Source of the DNA: Streptomyces laurentii
GTDB taxonomy: Bacteria > Actinomycetota > Actinomycetes > Streptomycetales > Streptomycetaceae
Direction: 5' to 3'
DNA length: 64,000 nucleotides
NCBI GenBank assembly: GCA_002355495.1
Contig: AP017424.1
Span: 2,108,001-2,172,000, forward strand
In this document: piece by piece, positions 8,224 to 16,362 of the stretch
How the letters are laid out: every line of letters begins with the position of its first letter
Position numbering within the stretch: the stretch's first letter is position 1
Translations under genes and position numbers: made by a program
Notes under the pieces: generated by a model
Database searches by the model: none
What the model was told of the DNA's origin: nothing
What the model saw: the letters and a program-made list of their open reading frames with translations, nothing else

Positions 8224-8559
8224 TCAGCCGTCGGTGGCGGCGGGCCGCTGCCGGCCGGCCCCGTTCAGTACGGAGTCGAGCAGGCCGGGGAACAGGGTGT
8301 CCAGGTCGTCGCGGCGCAGCCGGATCAGCCGGGAGCGGCCCTGGACGGTCGTCCAGGTGATCCCCGCTTCGCGCAGGACCCGGTAGTGGTGGGACAGCGT
8401 CGTCTGGTGGACGTCGAGGTCGCCGCCGATGGCGGTGCAGTTCTCCTCGCCGGTGACGGCGAGCCGCTGGATGATCTCCAGGCGTACGGGGTCGCCGAGC
8501 GCGCGCAGCACCTCCACCATCCGGATCGCCTCGGTCGCCGGCTGGGACACCTCGCGCAT
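8224..8559 (-). CDS. ArsR family transcriptional regulator
   Basis: A 111-residue winged-helix regulator. ALGDPVRLEIIQRLAVTGEE and VHQTTLSHHYRVLREAGITW form the ArsR helix-turn-helix and recognition helix, followed by the wing LIRLRRDDLD. The metal-site motif of classical ArsR (ELCVCDL) is absent, so it is more likely a drug- or redox-responsive ArsR than a metal sensor. The ATG at 8559 is preceded by a purine-rich GGGAGAGGGAG site. It diverges from an MFS transporter, with a perfect inverted repeat between them that also overlaps the transporter -35, which points to repression of that transporter. Confidence 0.88.
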   Translation of the reverse strand: MREVSQPATEAIRMVEVLRALGDPVRLEIIQRLAVTGEENCTAIGGDLDVHQTTLSHHYRVLREAGITWTTVQGRSRLIRLRRDDLDTLFPGLLDSVLNGAGRQRPAATDG

Positions 8560-8626
8560 CGCTCCCTCTCCCTCCCGCTCTCCTCCGTCGGCAGGTGCCG
8601 GGGCCCACGAGCCTAGCCACACATTT

Positions 8627-8661
8627 ATACATGGACAAGCATCCATGTATTTGCCTACAGT
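8627..8661. promoter_or_regulatory. ArsR-type operator over the MFS promoter
   Basis: Perfect 9-bp arms ATACATGGA (8627-8635) and TCCATGTAT (8642-8650) flank a 6-bp spacer. The site is AT-rich in an otherwise GC-rich region. It covers TGGACA (8632-8637), a good -35 for TACAGT (8656-8661) 18 bp further on, reading toward the transporter. On the other strand TATAAA (8629-8624) could be the -10 for the ArsR gene. One dimer here would shut both promoters. Confidence 0.75.
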
Positions 8662-8777
8662 GCCGCCCGTCCGCTTCCGCCACGCGCCGGAAGACCGGAA
8701 GCCGGAAAGCCGGAGGACCGGAAGACCGGAAGACCGGAAGAACGGCAGTCCACCCGACCGAAAGGGCGGCACGACCG

Positions 8778-9884
8778 ATGCTGAAACGACTCCTCCCCTT
8801 AGCCCTGGCGACCTTCGCCGTCGGCACCGACGGCTTCGTCATCGCGGGCCTGCTCCCCTCCATCGGCGCCGACCTGGGCGTCTCCACCCCGGCGGCCGGG
8901 CAGCTGGTGACCGTCTTCGCGCTGACCATGGCCGTGTCCGCACCGGTGGTCGGGGCCCTCACCAGCGGCCTGGACCGGCGGTCCGCGCTGCTGATCGCCC
9001 TCGGTGTGTTCGTGCTCGGCAACGCCGGCACCGCGCTGGGCACCACCTACGAAACCGTCATGGCCGCCCGGATCGTCACCGCCGTGGGAGCGGGCGTCAT
9101 CACCTCCGCCGCCTCCGGCACCGCGGCGGCCCTCGCGCCCCCGGAACGCCGGGGCCGGGCTCTGGCCTTCGTCATGGGCGGACTGACCTCGGCGACCGCG
9201 CTGGGACTGCCGCTCGGCACCCTGATCGGCCGCGCCGACTGGCACGTCACCCTGTGGGCCGTCGCCGGAATCGGGCTGCTCGCGGCCGCCGGCATCGCCG
9301 TCGGCCTCCCCCGGGTGACGCTGCCCGCCGCGTCCCTGTCCGACCGGCTGCGCCCCCTCGCGCAGGGCCGCGTCCTGGCGCTGCTGGCCGTGACGACGCT
9401 CGCGTTCCTCGGCACGTACACGCTCTACACGTACATCGCGCCGGCCCTGCGGAACGCGACCGGCGGCGCCGCGACCCCGCTGACGCTCGCCTTGCTGGCC
9501 TGGGGCGTCGGCACGCTGGCGGGGAACATCGCCGCCGGCCGGCTGGTCGACCGGTTCGCCGCCGGCCACGTCCTCACCGGCGCCCTCGGCCTCGCGACCC
9601 TCACCCTGGCCGTGACCCCGCTCGCGACCCGTACCCTCGCCTCCGCCCTGGTCTGGGCGGTGTTCTGGGGCGTCAGCACCGGGGTCGTCGTCCCGCAGCA
9701 GCACCGGCTCGTCGCGTTCAGCCCCGCCGCCGCGCCCGTCCTGCTCGGCCTCAACTCCTCGGCGCTGTACGTCGGTGTCGCGCTCGGCGGCGGCCTCGGC
9801 GGGCTGGCGCAGCAGTGGTTCGCGGTGACGCCGGCCGGGCTGGGGCCGGTGGCCGCCGGCGTCACCGCGCTCGCGCTCCTCTGA
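8778..9884 (+). CDS. MFS efflux transporter (DHA1 type), possibly ended early by an in-frame TGA
   Basis: A 368-residue major facilitator protein. The start LPLALATFAVGTDGFVIAGL is typical of DHA1 exporters such as the AraJ/chloramphenicol-efflux group, with the motif-A-like loop ALTSGLDRRSALL after helix 2 and about twelve helices. The ATG at 8778 lies about 11 nt after AAAGGGCGG. The reading frame ends at a TGA (9882-9884) close to the end of the last helix, yet the same frame continues for 44 further codons with strong G/C third positions to a second TGA at 10014-10016. Either the protein has recently lost a tail or the stop is a sequence error. Control by the divergent ArsR is likely. Confidence 0.83.
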   Translation: MLKRLLPLALATFAVGTDGFVIAGLLPSIGADLGVSTPAAGQLVTVFALTMAVSAPVVGALTSGLDRRSALLIALGVFVLGNAGTALGTTYETVMAARIVTAVGAGVITSAASGTAAALAPPERRGRALAFVMGGLTSATALGLPLGTLIGRADWHVTLWAVAGIGLLAAAGIAVGLPRVTLPAASLSDRLRPLAQGRVLALLAVTTLAFLGTYTLYTYIAPALRNATGGAATPLTLALLAWGVGTLAGNIAAGRLVDRFAAGHVLTGALGLATLTLAVTPLATRTLASALVWAVFWGVSTGVVVPQQHRLVAFSPAAAPVLLGLNSSALYVGVALGGGLGGLAQQWFAVTPAGLGPVAAGVTALALL

Positions 9885-10016
9885 CACCTGGGAACCGCGC
9901 GCCGCACCGGTGCCACCGTACGGGCGGACGCGGCGGACGCGGTGGAGAGGGCCGACGCGCCGGCGACGGCGGTCCCGGCGGTTCCTGCGGCCGGACCGGA
10001 GAAGTCCCGCACGTGA
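9885..10016 (+). other. In-frame coding-like continuation after the transporter stop
   Basis: These 44 codons follow the transporter TGA in frame (HLGTARRTGATVRADAADAV and onward, ending PEKSRT) before another TGA. Third positions are mostly G or C, as in real genes here. A hydrophilic Ala-rich C-terminal tail is normal for MFS proteins. It looks like the former end of the transporter. Confidence 0.5.
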
Positions 10017-10052
10017 TCGGGCCCGGCGGCGCCCCCTCAGGCCTCGTGCCCG

Positions 10053-11087
10053 TCAGCCCTCGCGGGCCACGGACGTGAAGCTCATGTCCGGGTAGCGGTC
10101 GCCCGCCACCTGGCCGGCGATCGGCTCCAGGGCGGCCAGCTCGTCGGCCGTGAGCGTGATGCGGGTGGCCGCCGCGTTCTCCAGGAGGCGGGCGCGCTTG
10201 CGGGTGCCCGGGATCGGGACGACGGTCAGGCCGTGGACGGCGGACCGCTGCTGGACCCAGGCGAGGGCGATCTGCGCGGGGGTCACGCCGTGCGCGGCGG
10301 CGATCTTCCGGACGGGCTCCAGGAGGGCCGCGTTCCGCTCCGCGTTCTCGCCGCTGAAGCGCGGCTGGTGGCGCCGGAAGTCGCTCGTCGACAGGTCCTT
10401 CGTCGCGTCGGCGAAGGCGCCGGTGAGGAAGCCGCGGCCGAGCGGCGAGTACGGCACGAAGGTCACGCCCAGGTCGGCCGCGGCACCGACCGCGCTGCGC
10501 TCCACGTCCCGGGAGAACAGCGACCACTCCGACTGCAGGGCGGTGATCGGGTGCACGGCGTACGCCTCGCGCAGCTCGGCGCCGGTCACCTCGCTCAGTC
10601 CGAGGTGGCGGACCTTGCCCGCCCGCACCAGCTCCGCCATCGCGCCGACGGAGTCCGCCAGCGGGATGTCCGGGTCGCGGCGGTGCATGTAGTAGAGGTC
10701 GATGGTCTCGACGCCGAGTCGGCGCAGGCTGTTCTCGACGGCCTCGCGGATGTACGCGGGGTCGTTGCGGATGCCCCGGTGGTGCGGGGCGTCGGCGCGC
10801 CGCTCGATGGCGAACTTGGTGGCGAGGACGATCTCGTCGCGGTGCGCCGCGACGAACGGGGCGAGGAACTCCTCGTTGGCGCCCGAACCGTAGATGTCCG
10901 CGGTGTCGATGAGGGTGACACCGGCCTCCACGGTCGCTTCGAGGGTGTCGCGGGCGGCGGCCTCGTCGGTGTCGCCGTAGAACTCGCTGATGCCCATCGC
11001 GCCGAAGCCCTGGGCGCCCACCTCGGGTCCGTCGGGGCCGCCGAGGCGCACGGTGTCGATCCTGCCGGTGAAGTCGGTCGTGCTCAT
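10053..11087 (-). CDS. Aldo/keto reductase
   Basis: A 344-residue NADPH-dependent oxidoreductase of the AKR superfamily. The catalytic tetrad is visible: Asp and Tyr in TLIDTADIYGSGANEE, Lys in IVLATKFAIE, and His in LYYMHRRDPDIP. GLSEVTGAELREA and the C-terminal VVPIPGTRKRARLLENAAA carry the cofactor-phosphate binding region. Related enzymes reduce aldehydes and ketones, commonly in electrophile detoxification. Its ATG overlaps the MerR stop (ATGA), so it is the second gene of a MerR-led operon. Confidence 0.92.
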   Translation of the reverse strand: MSTTDFTGRIDTVRLGGPDGPEVGAQGFGAMGISEFYGDTDEAAARDTLEATVEAGVTLIDTADIYGSGANEEFLAPFVAAHRDEIVLATKFAIERRADAPHHRGIRNDPAYIREAVENSLRRLGVETIDLYYMHRRDPDIPLADSVGAMAELVRAGKVRHLGLSEVTGAELREAYAVHPITALQSEWSLFSRDVERSAVGAAADLGVTFVPYSPLGRGFLTGAFADATKDLSTSDFRRHQPRFSGENAERNAALLEPVRKIAAAHGVTPAQIALAWVQQRSAVHGLTVVPIPGTRKRARLLENAAATRITLTADELAALEPIAGQVAGDRYPDMSFTSVAREG

Positions 11088-11581
11088 GAAGCCGTGCCTC
11101 CGAAGATGCTCTGGTAGTGATCGATCTTGAGGTCGAGCATGGAGAGGGCGTCCTGGAGCTCGGCGATCCGTTCCACGACGTGGTTCCGGGTGCCCTCCAG
11201 GAGCGCCCGGCGCTCCGCGTGGGTGTGGTCGCCCTCCCGGATCAGTTCCGCGTAACGCACCATGTCGGACACCGCCATTCCGGTCGTCCGCAGCTTGCCC
11301 ACGAAGGTGAGCCAGTCCAGGTCGCGCGGGGTGAACCGGCGCTGGCCGGTGTGCGAGCGGTCCACGTGCGGCATCAGGCCGATCCGCTCGTACCAGCGCA
11401 GGGTGTGCGCGGACAGCCCGGTGAGGGCCGCCACCTCGCTGATGGTGTACCGCGCCGACGGATCGGTGCGCTGCGGCACCGGCTTCGCCGCCGGTGCCGG
11501 TGCCGCCGCCGGCACTGTCGCCGTCCGGCGCGTGCCGGTGCCCGTCAGGGTGTCCACGCTCGTGCTCTCGACCACGCTCAT
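11084..11581 (-). CDS. MerR family transcriptional regulator
   Basis: A 165-residue regulator with a poorly conserved Pro/Ala-rich leader (about 35 residues), then the MerR DNA-binding domain RYTISEVAALTGLSAHTLRW and YERIGLMPHVDRSHTGQRRF, then a long coiled dimerisation helix. It lacks the conserved cysteines of metal-sensing MerR proteins, so it resembles the group that controls aldehyde or oxidative-stress reductases. The ATG at 11581 is preferred because TAGCGT ends 7 nt before it; a GTG at 11590 is the alternative. It forms an operon with an aldo/keto reductase. Confidence 0.88.
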   Translation of the reverse strand: MSVVESTSVDTLTGTGTRRTATVPAAAPAPAAKPVPQRTDPSARYTISEVAALTGLSAHTLRWYERIGLMPHVDRSHTGQRRFTPRDLDWLTFVGKLRTTGMAVSDMVRYAELIREGDHTHAERRALLEGTRNHVVERIAELQDALSMLDLKIDHYQSIFGGTAS

Positions 11582-11588
11582 GTCCTCC

Positions 11589-11626
11589 ACGCTAGATACT
11601 TAGAGCCCACTCCAAGCAAGTAGGCT
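11589..11626. promoter_or_regulatory. MerR-type promoter with 19-bp spacer, back to back with a leaderless promoter
   Basis: Reading leftward, TTGCTT (11619-11614) and TAGCGT (11594-11589) are separated by 19 bp, the overlong spacing typical of MerR-activated promoters. The spacer holds a near-perfect dyad, CTTGGAG-TGGG-CTCTAAG (11616-11599, one mismatch). Reading rightward, TAGGCT at 11621-11626 ends 7 nt before the ATG of the serine hydrolase. The MerR protein probably activates its own operon from here and may influence the divergent gene. Confidence 0.78.
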
Positions 11627-11633
11627 CGGCCGC

Positions 11634-12449
11634 ATGCAGAGCCTGGCGCAGATCGAGAACTGGCCCGTCCCCACCGCGGCCACCGCCGTCGTCCGCGCGG
11701 ACGGCACCCTCGCCGGATCCCACGGCCCCACCGGACAGCGGTTCCCGCTCGCCTCGGTGACGAAGCCGCTGGCGGCGTACGCGGTGCTCGTCGCGTACGA
11801 GGAGGGGGCGATCGACCTGGACGAGCCGGCCGGGCCCGAGGGCGCGACCGTACGGCATCTGCTGGCCCACTCCTCGGGGCTCGCCTTCGACGAGAACCGT
11901 GTCATGGCCGCGCCCGGCACCCGCCGGATCTACTCGAACGCCGGTTTCGAGGTGCTCGGCGACCATGTCGCCAAGGCCACCGACATCCCCTTCGCCGAGT
12001 ACCTGCGCCAGGCGGTCCTGGAACCGCTCGGCATGACGGCCACCACCCTGGAGGGCTCGCCCGCGAAGGACGGCGTCTCGACCGTCGACGACCTGGTGCG
12101 CTTCGCCGCCGAGGTGCAGGCGCCGCGACTGCTGGACGCGCGGACCGTGCTGGACGCGATGACCGTCGCGTTCCCCGGCCTCACCGGCATCCTGCCCGGG
12201 TACGGTCACCAGCGGCCCAACGACTGGGGCCTCGGCTTCGAGATCCGCGGCGCCAAGACGCCGCACTGGACCGGCGCCGGGTCCTCGCCCCGTACCTTCG
12301 GGCACTTCGGCCAGTCGGGCACCTTCCTGTGGATCGACCCGGACGCGCGGGCCGCGTGCGTGGCGCTGGCCGACCGGGCCTTCGGGCCGTGGGCGATCGA
12401 GGCCTGGCCGCCGTTCACGGACGCGGTCCTGGCCGAACTGCGCGCGTAG
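11634..12449 (+). CDS. Serine hydrolase, beta-lactamase class C family
   Basis: A 271-residue protein of the penicillin-binding/class C beta-lactamase fold. The SxxK motif is SVTK in PLASVTKPLAAYAV, the tyrosine motif is YSN in RRIYSNAGFEVLG, and HFGQSG takes the place of the KTG box. There is no signal peptide, so it acts in the cytoplasm and is more likely an esterase or amide hydrolase than a resistance enzyme. It is shorter than typical family members. The ATG follows a TAGGCT -10 by 7 nt, implying a leaderless transcript. Confidence 0.85.
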   Translation: MQSLAQIENWPVPTAATAVVRADGTLAGSHGPTGQRFPLASVTKPLAAYAVLVAYEEGAIDLDEPAGPEGATVRHLLAHSSGLAFDENRVMAAPGTRRIYSNAGFEVLGDHVAKATDIPFAEYLRQAVLEPLGMTATTLEGSPAKDGVSTVDDLVRFAAEVQAPRLLDARTVLDAMTVAFPGLTGILPGYGHQRPNDWGLGFEIRGAKTPHWTGAGSSPRTFGHFGQSGTFLWIDPDARAACVALADRAFGPWAIEAWPPFTDAVLAELRA

Positions 12450-12510
12450 GCCGGTCCGGCGGCGCCCACGAGCAGCACGGGCCACCGGAGCGGCCATCCG
12501 CCGCGTACGG

Positions 12511-12527
12511 CCGGACGAGCCGTCCGG
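12511..12527. terminator. Hairpin between the serine hydrolase and a convergent small gene
   Basis: Perfect 7-bp arms CCGGACG and CGTCCGG with a 3-nt loop. It lies 60 bp after the hydrolase stop and before the end of the convergent gene at 12565, so it may serve both directions. There is no T-run, as is common for Streptomyces terminators. Confidence 0.4.
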
Positions 12528-12564
12528 TTCCCGCGCGCCCGCGCTTTCCTTCTCTCCTACCGCG

Positions 12565-12786
12565 TCATTTCTTGCTCTTGCCGCGGGATGCGACGACCTG
12601 TTGGGCATCCACCCGTCCGCCGCCGCTCACCAATTTCTGAATTCTGCCTTCCTTGATCTTCGTCTTGAGAACCGTCTGTCCCTCCCCGGCCATCTTCACG
12701 GCCTTCGCGCCCTTGGACACTCTCCCTATGGAAGTGATCCGGCCCGTCGTCACGTCATGAACGACGTGTGCGCGCACCTTCGCCAT
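12565..12786 (-). CDS. Small basic protein of unknown function
   Basis: A 73-residue, Lys/Arg/Gly-rich protein beginning MAKVRAHVVHDVTTGRITSI and ending in SRGKSKK. The composition (many Lys rather than Arg, more AT-rich codons) differs from the surrounding genes and suggests acquisition. The charge would suit nucleic-acid binding, but there is no recognised domain. It lies 58 bp downstream of another small unknown gene on the same strand, and the two may be co-transcribed. Confidence 0.6.
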   Translation of the reverse strand: MAKVRAHVVHDVTTGRITSIGRVSKGAKAVKMAGEGQTVLKTKIKEGRIQKLVSGGGRVDAQQVVASRGKSKK

Positions 12787-12844
12787 CTCGTCTCACATCC
12801 TCACCGCATGGCTCGCGGCCTCATGATGACGGCCTGACGGCCGC

Positions 12845-13123
12845 TCACAAGGACTCGACTATCGCGAGCACATGAACGTCACAGGAATTGAAGGGGGCAT
12901 TGTTCTGGATGTAGATCTTGTAGGCTTGCGTGCCATCCACGTGCTGGAACGACTCACCCTGAGTGAGGGTCGCGTGCGCCTCGGGATACGGCACGCCTTC
13001 GCCCGTTCCAGGGAATACCACGATGCTGAAAACCACGGCTTCGGTGTCCGAGTAACCGTGGATGAACCAGTCGGACGAAGAATTCGCCGCAATGGTGTCC
13101 CACACAACGTCTTGAACCGGCAT
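12845..13123 (-). CDS. Small protein of unknown function
   Basis: A 92-residue protein starting MPVQDVVWDTIAANSSSDWF with a strong ribosome-binding site (GGAGGAG) 5 nt upstream. It has alternating hydrophobic and polar residues (AVVFSIVVFPG, KIYIQNN, DVHVLAIVES), which suggests a compact beta-sandwich. There is no signal peptide and no recognised family. Codon use is less GC-biased than its neighbours. The 250-bp stretch upstream (13124-13376) holds no supportable gene. Confidence 0.65.
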   Translation of the reverse strand: MPVQDVVWDTIAANSSSDWFIHGYSDTEAVVFSIVVFPGTGEGVPYPEAHATLTQGESFQHVDGTQAYKIYIQNNAPFNSCDVHVLAIVESL

Positions 13124-13376
13124 TGCTCCTCCAGCCCTTCGGGAGCAGCCCTCGGCCGGCCTCGGGTCCTTCTCGTCCGGAGCGAGGCCGCGGCGTTTCT
13201 CCCGCCGGTGATCGTCCGTGTCCGGAGCGCGATCTCGACAGCGCCGGTGACTGAAGCGGACCGCCGCTGGAGCGTCGCGTATCTCTTCCTCATCATCGCC
13301 CCGTTCGGCGCGACCGGCAACGCGGCGCCCAAGTAGCCAATTCACACCGTGAGTTCGGTCACACCTCCCCCCACCC

Positions 13377-13991
13377 CTAGTCCGGCTCGCAGCGGGTCGC
13401 GGGCAGGAGGCCGTCGGTGCCGACGAGGGTGACCGAGACGGCGGCGCCCGGATCCACGCTGTACGCCATGGTGCAGACCACCTGCCGTACCGCCAGGGGG
13501 TCGAGGTCGCGGACCGTGGAGTCGAACCGGATGCTGACGACCGGGGAACCGTCCGGCCCCGGCAAGGGCCCGGCGAAGAAGAGGGGCTTGGCGCCCATAT
13601 CGAGGCGTGTGGTGAGTCCGGCGGCACGCTCCTGCTCGTTCGGGCCCGACATCAGGACGGAGAGCAGTTTGTCGAGGGCGATCGGGAAGCCCCCGGAGGT
13701 GCCCGCGGGCGGGGAGGTGTGGGGCGTGGCCATGCCCGTGGTGGCGCCGGGGCCGGTGCCGTCGACGGCCTCCCCGGGCAGGCCGCGGGCCACCGGCAGG
13801 AGTCGGCCGTCGCGGCCGACGAAGAACAACAGCAGCCGGGTACCGGCCGCCGGCTGGACGGTAACGGTCGCCGCGCCGCCCGCCTCCACGACGTCGCTCT
13901 GCTGGATGCCGCAGGCGGCGGCGAGCGGGACGAGGGCCAGGGTCAGCGCGGCGGCGCGCGCCCGCCGCGCGAGGGAAGGGGACCGGGTCAC
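13377..13991 (-). CDS. Lipoprotein ending a two-component operon
   Basis: A 204-residue exported lipoprotein. The N-terminus has Arg residues, a hydrophobic stretch (AAALTLALVPLAAA) and a lipobox ending in Cys (AAACG). The body has no recognised domain in my reading, though KLLSVLMSGPNEQERAAGLT followed by a repeated strand pattern resembles GerMN-type lipoproteins. The GTG at 13991 overlaps the kinase stop by 4 nt. In AfsQ- and Cse-type systems of Streptomyces a lipoprotein is encoded beside the kinase and tunes sensing; by position this protein may do the same. Confidence 0.75.
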   Translation of the reverse strand: MTRSPSLARRARAAALTLALVPLAAACGIQQSDVVEAGGAATVTVQPAAGTRLLLFFVGRDGRLLPVARGLPGEAVDGTGPGATTGMATPHTSPPAGTSGGFPIALDKLLSVLMSGPNEQERAAGLTTRLDMGAKPLFFAGPLPGPDGSPVVSIRFDSTVRDLDPLAVRQVVCTMAYSVDPGAAVSVTLVGTDGLLPATRCEPD

Positions 13992-15573
13992 AGCGGGATC
14001 CTGATGGTGAAGACGGCGCCGCCGTCGGGCCGGTTGGCGGCGACGGCGGTGCCGCCGTGCAGCCGGACGTTCTCCAGGGTGATCGCGAGGCCGAGGCCGC
14101 TGCCCGCCGACCGGGTGCGGGCCGGGTCGCCCTTGTAGAAGCGGTCGAAGACGTGCGGCAGGACGTCGTCCGGGATGCCCGGGCCCCGGTCGGCGACCTC
14201 GGTGACGAGCGCGCCGGCCTCCTCGTACACGCGGACCGTGACCGGTGCGGCGCCGTGCCGCAGGGCGTTGCCGACGAGGTTGGCGACGACGACATCGAAG
14301 CGGCGCGGGTCGAGCCGGGCGCGGATGCCGTCGGTGAGCTCGGTGACGACGGCCCCGCTCGCGGCGACGGGCCCCGTCCCGAGCCCGGCGCCGGCCCCGG
14401 GGCCCACCCAGTGGCGGTTCTGGAGGGTCTTGCGGACGAGTTCGGCGGCGTCGACCTCGTCGGCATGGAGTTCGGCGGCCCGGGCGTCGAAGCGGGAGAT
14501 CTCCATCAAGTCCTCGACGAGTACGGCGAGTTTGCCGGTCTCGGCGCTGACCAGGCGGACGGCGCGGGCGGTGTCGGAGTCGAGGGTGTCGGCGTCCTCG
14601 TCGAGGACCTCGGTGACGGCGAGCATGCCGGCGAGCGGGGTGCGCAGTTCGTGTGAGACGTCGGAGGCGAAGCGGCGGGCCCGCGCCTCGGCGTTGCGCA
14701 ACTCGGCGACGGACCGTTCGAGTTCGGCGGCGGACTGGTTGAAGGTCCGGGCGAGTTCGGCGAGTTCGTCGCTGCCCTTGGCGTGGATACGGGCGTCTAG
14801 GCGGCCCCGCCCCATGTCGTGGGCGGCGCGTCGCAGTTCCCGTACGGGGCGCAGGACGCCGCGGGCCGCGATGAGCGCGGGCACGAGGGCGATGAGCAGC
14901 GCGGGCAGGGCGCCGTCGCGGGCCGCGGTGACCATGGCCTCGATGTTGGCGTCCTCGACGTTCAGGTCCATCACCGCGTACAGGACGAGCCCGGTGGGGC
15001 GGCCGCTCGGATAGCGCTGGCCGGCGGGGAAGACGGCGGGGACGGCGATGGTCAGGTACGGGGTGCTGCCCGGACGACGCGCTGGAAGCTGCCGTGCCGG
15101 GCACCCAACGCGCGGGCACGGGTACGCAGTTCGCTGGTGAGGACGCTGGACTCGGGACGGTCGGTGGAGGAGACGCGCAGGACGCCGTCGTACTCCGCGT
15201 ACACCCGCCAGGGGTGCGGCCGGCCCTCGGCGGCGATCCGCAGCAGCTCCTCGCGCATGACGCCCTCGTCGACGGGGAGCGAGGTGGACAGCGAGGCGAC
15301 CTGGCGGCGGAAGGAGCCCACGGCGGTGTCCTGGGTCTGTTCCAGGATGGCGTTGCGGGCGGCGCGGTAGGTGAGGGCGGCGGTGGTGCCGCAGCCGACG
15401 GCGGCGACGAGGAGGAAGGCGAGGACGAGCCGGGTGCGCAGGCCGAAGGGGCGCGGGCGGCGCCGGCGGGCGCGCGGCTTGTCGGCGGCGGCCGCGTGGA
15501 TCCGTGCCGTCCGGCGCCGGCCGCCCGGCACGGCACGCTCCGAGCGGCGGCGGGAGCGGGGTCCGAGTCTCAC
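13988..15573 (-). pseudogene. Sensor histidine kinase (EnvZ/BaeS type), interrupted by a one-base shift
   Basis: The gene is complete in two frames. The first part (15573 to about 15070) encodes a basic cytosolic start, a membrane helix (LVLAFLLVAAVGCGTTAAL) and an extracytoplasmic sensor segment, ending FQRVVRAAPRT then stop. The second frame resumes at once with GSTPYLTIAVPAVFPAGQRY, a second membrane helix, a HAMP region, SDVSHELRTPLAGM with the phospho-acceptor His, and a full HATPase (DRGPGIPDD, GSGLGLAI). One extra G in the CCGGG run (plus-strand ccc at 15069-15071) would restore VVRGSTPYL. The coding quality on both sides is normal. It may be a sequencing error or a real recent mutation. 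ATG overlaps the regulator stop. Confidence 0.82.
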
Positions 15574-16256
15574 TGGAGGGGTCCGAAGCGGTAGCCGAAG
15601 CCGCGCAGGGTCTGGATGTAACGGGGGTCGCCGGGCACGTCCTCGATCTTGTTGCGGAGCCGGCGGACGCAGGCGTCGACGAGGCGCGCGTCGCCGTGGA
15701 AGCTGTGCTCCCAGACGTGTTCGAGGAGCTGCTGGCGGCTGAAGACCTGCTCGGGCGCGGCGGTGAGGTGGAGCAGCAGTTTGAGTTCGGAGGGGGCGAG
15801 GGCGACGCGTTCGCCGTTCTTGGCGACGGTGAGTCCGGCGCGGTCGACGGCCAGCTCGCCGTGGAACTCGATGCCGGGGCGCCCTCCGCCCGGTTCCTCG
15901 ATGCGGCGCAGGACGGCGCGGATGCGGGCCTCGATGACCTGGGTGCGCGCGGGCTTGACGATGTAGTCGTCGGCGCCCGCCTCCAGCCCGACGACCACGT
16001 CGAAGTCGTCGCCGCGGGCGGTGAGCATGATGATGGGGAGCTGGCTGGTCTCGCGGACCTTGCGGCAGACCTGGACGCCGTTCATGCCGGGCAACATGAG
16101 GTCGAGCAGCAGCAGGTCGGGCCGGAACTCGCCGAGCGCGGCGAGGCCGGCCTCGCCGGTCGCGGCGGTGCGCACCTCGTGGCCGCGGCGACGCAGCCCC
16201 AGTTCGACGCCCTCGCGGACGGAGGGGTCGTCTTCGATCAGCAGCACGCGTGGCAT
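15570..16256 (-). CDS. OmpR-type response regulator (AfsQ1-like)
   Basis: A 228-residue regulator. Receiver: acidic residues Glu8-Asp9-Asp10, phospho-acceptor Asp52 in LLLDLMLPGMNG, conserved Lys101 in DYIVKPA. DNA-binding winged helix: LAPSELKLLLHLTAAPEQVF and RLVDACVRRLRNKIED. The sequence resembles the AfsQ1/CseB group that governs envelope stress and secondary metabolism in Streptomyces. The partner kinase overlaps its stop by 4 nt but appears frameshifted. Upstream lie a large hairpin and tandem 21-bp repeats, which may separate it from the flippase gene. Confidence 0.9.
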   Translation of the reverse strand: MPRVLLIEDDPSVREGVELGLRRRGHEVRTAATGEAGLAALGEFRPDLLLLDLMLPGMNGVQVCRKVRETSQLPIIMLTARGDDFDVVVGLEAGADDYIVKPARTQVIEARIRAVLRRIEEPGGGRPGIEFHGELAVDRAGLTVAKNGERVALAPSELKLLLHLTAAPEQVFSRQQLLEHVWEHSFHGDARLVDACVRRLRNKIEDVPGDPRYIQTLRGFGYRFGPLQ

Positions 16257-16302
16257 CGGTGGCGGTTCCCAGGTGGTCGGAGGTACGACGTCGACGGTAC
16301 GG

Positions 16303-16353
16303 GCCGCCTGCCCGGCCGTACCGGGGAGGGTCCGGTACGGGCGGGCAGGCGGC
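16303..16353. terminator. Long hairpin between flippase and response-regulator genes
   Basis: Arms of 22 bp (16303-16324 and 16332-16353) pair with a single mismatch around a 7-nt loop. The stem is extremely GC-rich with no T-run. It follows the flippase stop by about 60 bp on the minus strand, so it may terminate the Fem-flippase transcript or attenuate read-through into the two-component genes. Confidence 0.6.
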
Positions 16354-16362
16354 CGGTGGAGC

